From Pseudomonadota bacterium (GTDB taxonomy: Bacteria; Pseudomonadota; Alphaproteobacteria; Rhizobiales; Beijerinckiaceae), in NCBI GenBank assembly GCA_021780015.1, contig JAJXZN010000026.1, positions 1 through 9,982 on the forward strand: 9,982 nt of DNA, written 5' to 3'. The position numbers and the translations under genes were made by a program. The notes under the pieces were generated by a model. That model saw only the letters and a list, made by a program, of their open reading frames with translations, ran no database searches and was not told the DNA's origin. Below, one piece after another: positions 6,403-9,982 of the stretch; the first letter of the stretch is position 1; every line of letters begins with the position of its first letter.

Positions 6403-7698
6403 ATGGATCGCATCCGGATCGTGGGCGGACACGCGCTTGAGGGGACGATCGCGATTTCCGGCGCCAAAAATGCCGCCTTGCCCCTGATGATCGCGTCGAT
6501 GCTGACGCGCGAAACGCTGACGCTCGAAAATATCCCGCGCGTCGCCGACGTCGGCATGTTGCTGCAGATTCTGAGCCATCACGGCATCGACTATAGCGTT
6601 GACGGCCGCCGTCCGGGCGATGAGCCGCACGCCAGCCGCACGCTGCATCTCACCGCGCATGATATCGTCGATACGACGGCGCCCTATGATCTCGTCGCCA
6701 AGATGCGGGCAAGCTTTTGGGTCATCGCGCCGCTCGTCGCGCGGATGGGCGAGGCGCGCGTCTCGCTTCCCGGCGGCTGCGCCATCGGCACGAGGCCGGT
6801 CGATCTGCTCATCATGGTGCTGGAAAAGCTCGGCGCCGAGATAGAGATCGAATCCGGCTATGTTCGTGCCACCGCCAAGCACGGCCTCGTCGGCGCGGAA
6901 ATCCATTTTCCGAAAGTCACGGTCGGCGGCACCCATACCGCCTTGATGGCGGCGTCGCTGGCCAAGGGCCATACGCTCATCACCAATGCCGCCTGCGAGC
7001 CGGAAGTCGCGGACGTTGCCGCCTGCCTCGTCAAAATGGGCGCCAAAATCAAGGGCATCGGCCAATCGACGATGGAGATCGAGGGGGTCGGCGCGCTGTC
7101 GGGCGCATCGCATTCCGTCGTGCCGGACCGGATCGAGGCCGGCACTTATGCCATCGCGGTTGCCATGGCCGGCGGCGATGTGCTGCTCGAACGCGCCTCG
7201 CCCGATCATCTCAGTGCGGCGCTCGACGTCCTCAGCCAGGCCGGTGCCGCGATCACCGTCAACAATCGCGGCATCCGGGTGCGCCGCAATGGCGCCGGGA
7301 TTGCGCCGGTCGATGTCGAAACCGCCCCCTTCCCCGGCTTTCCGACCGACTTGCAGGCGCAGTTCATGGCGCTGATGACGAAAGCCAAGGGCGATTCGCG
7401 CATTACCGAGACGATCTTCGAAAATCGCTTCATGCACGTGCAGGAGCTTGCCCGGCTCGGCGCTCAAATCCGGCTCGATGGCGATGTGGCCTATGTGAAA
7501 GGCGTGAAAGAATTGCAGGGCGCGCCGGTCATGGCAACGGATTTGCGCGCTTCCGTTTCGCTCGTCATTGCGGCGCTGGCGGCGCGCGGCGAGACGCTCG
7601 TCAATCGTGTCTATCATCTCGACCGCGGCTTCGAACGGCTGGAGCAGAAGCTCGGCCGCTGCGGCGCGGTCGTCGAGCGCATCGCGGGGTCGAACTAA
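6403..7698 (+). CDS. murA: UDP-N-acetylglucosamine 1-carboxyvinyltransferase (MurA)
   Basis: MurA transfers enolpyruvate from phosphoenolpyruvate to UDP-GlcNAc, the first committed step of peptidoglycan synthesis in the cytoplasm, and is the target of fosfomycin. At 431 residues the length fits the EPSP-synthase-like two-domain fold. Key positions are visible: SGAKNAALP with Lys22 and Asn23, the active-site cysteine Cys126 in [13 protein letters not shown] with the following Arg131, the catalytic Asp in FPTDLQAQF, and [13 protein letters not shown] near the end with its PEP-binding Arg. Having Cys rather than Asp at 126 predicts fosfomycin sensitivity of the enzyme itself. The ATG at 6403 is preferred over the upstream TTG (6388) because GAGGGGGG lies just ahead of it. 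It follows the 58-aa gene by 11 bp and precedes the DUF2948 gene by 74 bp. Confidence 0.98.
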   Translation: MDRIRIVGGHALEGTIAISGAKNAALPLMIASMLTRETLTLENIPRVADVGMLLQILSHHGIDYSVDGRRPGDEPHASRTLHLTAHDIVDTTAPYDLVAKMRASFWVIAPLVARMGEARVSLPGGCAIGTRPVDLLIMVLEKLGAEIEIESGYVRATAKHGLVGAEIHFPKVTVGGTHTALMAASLAKGHTLITNAACEPEVADVAACLVKMGAKIKGIGQSTMEIEGVGALSGASHSVVPDRIEAGTYAIAVAMAGGDVLLERASPDHLSAALDVLSQAGAAITVNNRGIRVRRNGAGIAPVDVETAPFPGFPTDLQAQFMALMTKAKGDSRITETIFENRFMHVQELARLGAQIRLDGDVAYVKGVKELQGAPVMATDLRASVSLVIAALAARGETLVNRVYHLDRGFERLEQKLGRCGAVVERIAGSN

Positions 7699-7772
7699 GC
7701 AATGCTACGGCCTTGATCTTCGCGATCCGGGTCCTCACATGCCCTCCAGCGCCCTGAAGGAGGAATTGTGCC

Positions 7773-8228
7773 ATGACGGCCCCGCTGCGTCTGATCGCCT
7801 TGGATGGCGAAGACCTCGCGATCATGTCCGCGCATCTGCAGGATTCGCTCGTCACCGTCGGTGACATGACCTATCTGCCGCGCTCCAAGCGTTTCGCGGC
7901 GGTCGCCGCCCGCTTCGACTGGATCGCTGAAGCCGAGGGCAAGAAGGAGCGTTGCGAGACCGGCTTCCATTTCGAGCGCGTGCTGAAAGTTACGCGCACC
8001 GGCTTTTCGCAACAGAACCCGGCGCAAAGGCTGATGCTGCTCAGCGTCACGTTCAAGGAGACGGACGGGCCGGCCGGACAAGTCACCCTCACCTTTTCGG
8101 GCGGCGCCGCGATACGGCTCGACGTCGAATGCCTTGAAGCCCAAGTGCAAGACCTCGGCCGGCGCTGGACCTGCACGGCCTGCCCGAATCACGACCTCGA
8201 CGAAGTGCAGGAGAAGCAGGCGAGTTAG
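7773..8228 (+). CDS. DUF2948 family protein
   Basis: A 151-residue soluble protein beginning MTAPLRLIALDGEDLAIMSAH, with YLPRSKRFAAVAARFDW at about 34-50, HFERVLKV near 66-73, and a C-terminal region with LDVECLEAQVQDLGRRW. This pattern is that of DUF2948, found in alphaproteobacteria next to murA and usually followed there by hisD; its function is not known. The start is firm: AAGGAGGA (7757-7764) stands 8 nt before the ATG. It lies 74 bp downstream of murA in the same direction, so it probably belongs to the same transcript. No signal peptide or membrane segment. Two cysteines, C-T-A-C (about 134-137), are near the end. hisD does not follow; a repeat array and an aminopeptidase gene do. Confidence 0.92.
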   Translation: MTAPLRLIALDGEDLAIMSAHLQDSLVTVGDMTYLPRSKRFAAVAARFDWIAEAEGKKERCETGFHFERVLKVTRTGFSQQNPAQRLMLLSVTFKETDGPAGQVTLTFSGGAAIRLDVECLEAQVQDLGRRWTCTACPNHDLDEVQEKQAS

Positions 8229-8250
8229 CGCCGGTATTTTCCCGCCGCGT

Positions 8251-8413
8251 TGGATTATCCAGACCGCTTCGCACTTTTCGGTCCGATCGTGACAGTTTCC
8301 GCCAGCGCATCGGATTCGTCCGAAAACCGCTTCGCACTTTTCGGTCCGATCGTGACAGTTTCCGCCAGCGCATCGGATTCATCCGAAAACCGCTTCGCAC
8401 TTTTCGGTCCGAT
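8251..8413. repeat. Tandem 63-bp intergenic hairpin repeat (two full units plus partials)
   Basis: Units 8264-8326 and 8327-8389 differ only at one base (G8318 versus A8381); a third copy of 24 bp occupies 8390-8413, and a degraded half-unit precedes (about 8243-8263). Each junction forms a hairpin: ATCGGA (8309-8314), a 5-nt bulge, CCGAAAA (8320-8326), loop CCGCTTCGCAC, then TTTTCGG-TCCGAT (8338-8350); the same structure recurs at 8372-8413. The loop and arm sequence resembles a dispersed intergenic element I recall from many Hyphomicrobiales genomes. It separates the DUF2948 gene from the aminopeptidase gene and may end the former's transcript. Confidence 0.85.
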
Positions 8414-8423
8414 GCTTTAGACT
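8394..8423 (+). promoter_or_regulatory. Possible leaderless promoter of the aminopeptidase gene, partly inside the repeat
   Basis: TTCGCA (8394-8399), 18 bp, then TAGACT (8418-8423) matches the -35/-10 consensus at 4 of 6 positions each. The GTG start at 8430 comes 6 nt after the -10 hexamer, about where transcription would begin. An in-frame TAG (8418-8420) rules out a longer protein and no Shine-Dalgarno sequence is seen. Confidence 0.35.
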
Positions 8424-8429
8424 CGCGCC

Positions 8430-9857
8430 GTGTTCGAAAGCCTCTATCAATCCTTCACCGAGACAGCCGACGCGTCGCAATCCGCCGCGCGCCTTGCCGC
8501 TTTGCGCGCCGAATTGGCAAAACACGCTCTCGACGGTTTTATCGTCCCCCGCGCGGACCGGCATCAGAACGAAAACGTGCCGGCCTCGGAAGAGCGGCTT
8601 GCTTGGCTCACCGGCTTCACCGGCTCGGCCGGGCTTGCCATCGTGCTCAAGGACCGGGCGGTCCTTTTCGTCGACGGCCGCTACACAATCCAGGTCCGCG
8701 AGCAGGTTGACCTTGCTGTCGTCGAACCGATTCCCCTTGCGACGACAAGCCCGGAGAAATGGCTCGAAAGCCATCTGCCCGCCGGAACCAGATTGGGCTA
8801 CGAACCTTGGCTGCACACGCCGGGACAGATCGAGCGTTATGAAAAGGCCGCCAAGGCCGCCGGCGCGGAGCTCGTCGCCGCCGAGCCAAATCCGATCGAT
8901 GCGATCTGGTCCGATCGGCCTGCGCCGCCGCATGGGATGGTCAGGCGTCATCCGCAAAAATTTGCCGGCGAATCGGCAAAGAAAAAGCTCGCCCGCATCG
9001 CCGCCGCGCTGGGCAAGGCCGATGCCCTCCTCGTCAGCGACCCGCACGCTGCCGCCTGGGCCTTCAACATCCGCGGCGCGGACGTCACCTATACCCCCCT
9101 GCCGCTCGCCTTTGCCTTGATCCCCCGTGCGGGCAAGCCGCGGCTTTACATCGACGCATCTAAACTCCAATCCGAGCCGCGCGCCTATCTTGAGGATTTG
9201 GCTGAGATCGCCACGCCTTCGGCGCTCGAAGCGGATCTCGCGCGGCTTGGCGCGGATGCGAAACGCGTGCTCTTCGATGCCGCGACCGTGCCGGTGAAAT
9301 TGACCCGCGTGCTGAAAGAGGCCGGCGGCACGCCGGACATCGGCCAAGATCCGATCGCGCTGATGAAGGCGCGTAAGAACGATGCTGAGCTCGAGGGCAT
9401 GCGGGCCGCGCATCGGCGCGATGGCGTGGCCATCGTACGTTTCCTGCGCTGGTTTTCGGATGAAGCGCCCACGGGCAAACTGACCGAGATCGGCGCGGCG
9501 CGGGCGCTCGAAACCTTTCGCCGCGAGACTGGCAAGCTGAAGGACTTGTCTTTTCCGACGATCTCCGCCGCCGGGCCCAATTCGGCGATCCCGCATTACC
9601 GCGTGACCGAGGCCACCAACCGCCGGATCAGACGCGGCATTTTTCTCATCGATTCCGGCGGCCAGTACGAAGACGGCACGACCGTAGTCGCCGACTTTGC
9701 CGAGGGCCGCCTTTGGGTGAACAACAATGCGGTGGAAGCGGCGGCCGGCTTCGACAGAGAAGAGCAGTCGCGAAGCCCTGCGGCAGCCGTTGATAGGCCG
9801 GGCGGGGCGTTTTGCCGGGCGGCCGCGAAGTGGCGGGACGCGGGCGGGGGAATTTGA
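8430..9857 (+). CDS. pepP: M24B Xaa-Pro aminopeptidase, C-terminal catalytic half lost
   Basis: The first ~418 of 475 residues match the ~600-residue aminopeptidase P type (XPNPEP1-like) that removes the N-terminal residue from X-Pro peptides. Visible are the N-terminal creatinase domain (GFIVPRADRHQNE, 36-48; WLTGFTGSAG, 59-68; FVDGRYTIQ), a second creatinase-like domain (about 160-310), and the start of the pita-bread domain with FPTISAAGPNSAIPHY (375-390) and LIDSGGQYEDGTT (406-418). The first metal ligand, Asp408, is present. The second, expected right after TT418, is replaced by Val419, and everything beyond is unrelated, so the remaining His and Glu ligands are missing. As it stands it cannot be active. 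The break at 9684 coincides with a rise in GC, so either a rearrangement or an assembly chimera. GTG 8430 is the only possible start. The symbol is the loose one used for this family. Confidence 0.85.
   Translation: MFESLYQSFTETADASQSAARLAALRAELAKHALDGFIVPRADRHQNENVPASEERLAWLTGFTGSAGLAIVLKDRAVLFVDGRYTIQVREQVDLAVVEPIPLATTSPEKWLESHLPAGTRLGYEPWLHTPGQIERYEKAAKAAGAELVAAEPNPIDAIWSDRPAPPHGMVRRHPQKFAGESAKKKLARIAAALGKADALLVSDPHAAAWAFNIRGADVTYTPLPLAFALIPRAGKPRLYIDASKLQSEPRAYLEDLAEIATPSALEADLARLGADAKRVLFDAATVPVKLTRVLKEAGGTPDIGQDPIALMKARKNDAELEGMRAAHRRDGVAIVRFLRWFSDEAPTGKLTEIGAARALETFRRETGKLKDLSFPTISAAGPNSAIPHYRVTEATNRRIRRGIFLIDSGGQYEDGTTVVADFAEGRLWVNNNAVEAAAGFDREEQSRSPAAAVDRPGGAFCRAAAKWRDAGGGI
9684..9741 (+). 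mobile_element. Possible scrap of an IS66-type transposase C-terminal region
   Basis: Directly after the aminopeptidase breakpoint the frame reads DFAEGRLWVNNNAVEAA, resembling the F-x-x-G-R-x-x-x-x-N-N-A-x-E-x-A signature of IS66 TnpC transposases; the following residues do not continue the match. The first Asp of the usual D-N-N is Asn here. Only some 17 residues support it, and it could be coincidence. Confidence 0.25.
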
Positions 9858-9882
9858 CACGCGCGGCGGCCGGGGCGATACT
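9854..9882 (+). promoter_or_regulatory. Strong sigma-70-like promoter ahead of the last gene
   Basis: Perfect TTGACA (9854-9859), a 17-bp spacer and GATACT (9877-9882, 4 of 6 matches). Transcription would begin about 9889, exactly at the GTG of the following ORF, so a leaderless message is expected. Confidence 0.55.
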
Positions 9883-9888
9883 GGGGCC

Positions 9889-9982
9889 GTGGACAACAAG
9901 CTGCTGGGCGCCTTCGAGGCCGCCGTCGCCGAGGTGCTGGGCGAGGCCGACCTGGCCGCCGCCGCGCTCGCCGCGGGGGGGG
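9889..9982 (+). CDS. N-terminus of an unidentified protein (cut by window end)
   Basis: From GTG 9889 the frame stays open to the window end (31 codons), beginning MDNKLLGAFEAAVAEVLGEA and continuing Ala-rich. Third codon positions are almost all G or C, a strong sign of coding in a very GC-rich genome, and richer than the genes to its left. A near-ideal promoter precedes it at leaderless spacing and no ribosome site is seen. The N-terminus looks like an amphipathic helix of a soluble protein. No family can be named. The last 8 bases are all G and may be unreliable. Confidence 0.45.
   Translation, partial: MDNKLLGAFEAAVAEVLGEADLAAAALAAGG

Noticed and set aside
6169..7617. 482-codon open frame antisense to murA
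   Set aside because: murA is complete with all active-site residues on the other strand; the antisense product has shadow composition and no recognisable domain.
8264..8413. CRISPR-like array
   Set aside because: The 63-bp units are contiguous tandem copies without variable spacers, so this is a tandem repeat.
8379..9899. 506-codon open frame antisense to the aminopeptidase gene
   Set aside because: It opposes a clearly recognisable protein, runs through the hairpin repeat and has shadow composition.

Overview
The window looks like a contig from an alphaproteobacterium of the Hyphomicrobiales (Rhizobiales), perhaps near Beijerinckiaceae or Methylocystaceae. The evidence is a murA - DUF2948 gene pair with a small basic protein ahead of murA, GC-rich codon use, and an intergenic hairpin repeat of a type I associate with this order. 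The family placement is inference; no 16S or other decisive marker is present.

Left part (1-3790) is accessory in character. It has lower and more variable GC, AT-rich intergenic stretches and poorly conserved small ORFs. After the tail of an unknown gene comes a regulated cassette. An OsmC-family protein and an acyl-CoA dehydrogenase-fold flavoprotein form a minus-strand operon. A TetR-family regulator is divergent, and the 297-bp region between them holds promoters for both directions and a palindromic operator candidate. Both enzymes lack a canonical active-site residue. To the right lie an ORF remnant without a start codon and an overlapping small hypothetical gene.

The left part ends at the 3' end of a complete tRNA-Glu(UUC) gene on the minus strand, a common boundary for integrated DNA. 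No integrase or second att copy is visible.

Right part (3795-9683) is ordinary core chromosome of high GC: tRNA-Glu with its own promoter, recJ (minus), a 440-bp gap, then on the plus strand a 58-aa basic protein, murA (peptidoglycan precursor synthesis), a DUF2948 protein, a tandem 63-bp hairpin repeat, and an M24B Xaa-Pro aminopeptidase.

The aminopeptidase stops matching its family at base 9684, immediately before its second metal ligand. The remaining ~300 bp is much more GC-rich, contains a short stretch resembling the C-terminal region of an IS66-type transposase, a near-ideal promoter and the start of another gene, and ends in a G-run. This end is either a real rearrangement or an assembly chimera. 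No previously undescribed defence or mobile system is evident. The best leads are the TetR/OsmC/flavoprotein cassette with altered active sites, the hairpin repeat, and GTG starts placed as for leaderless transcripts.
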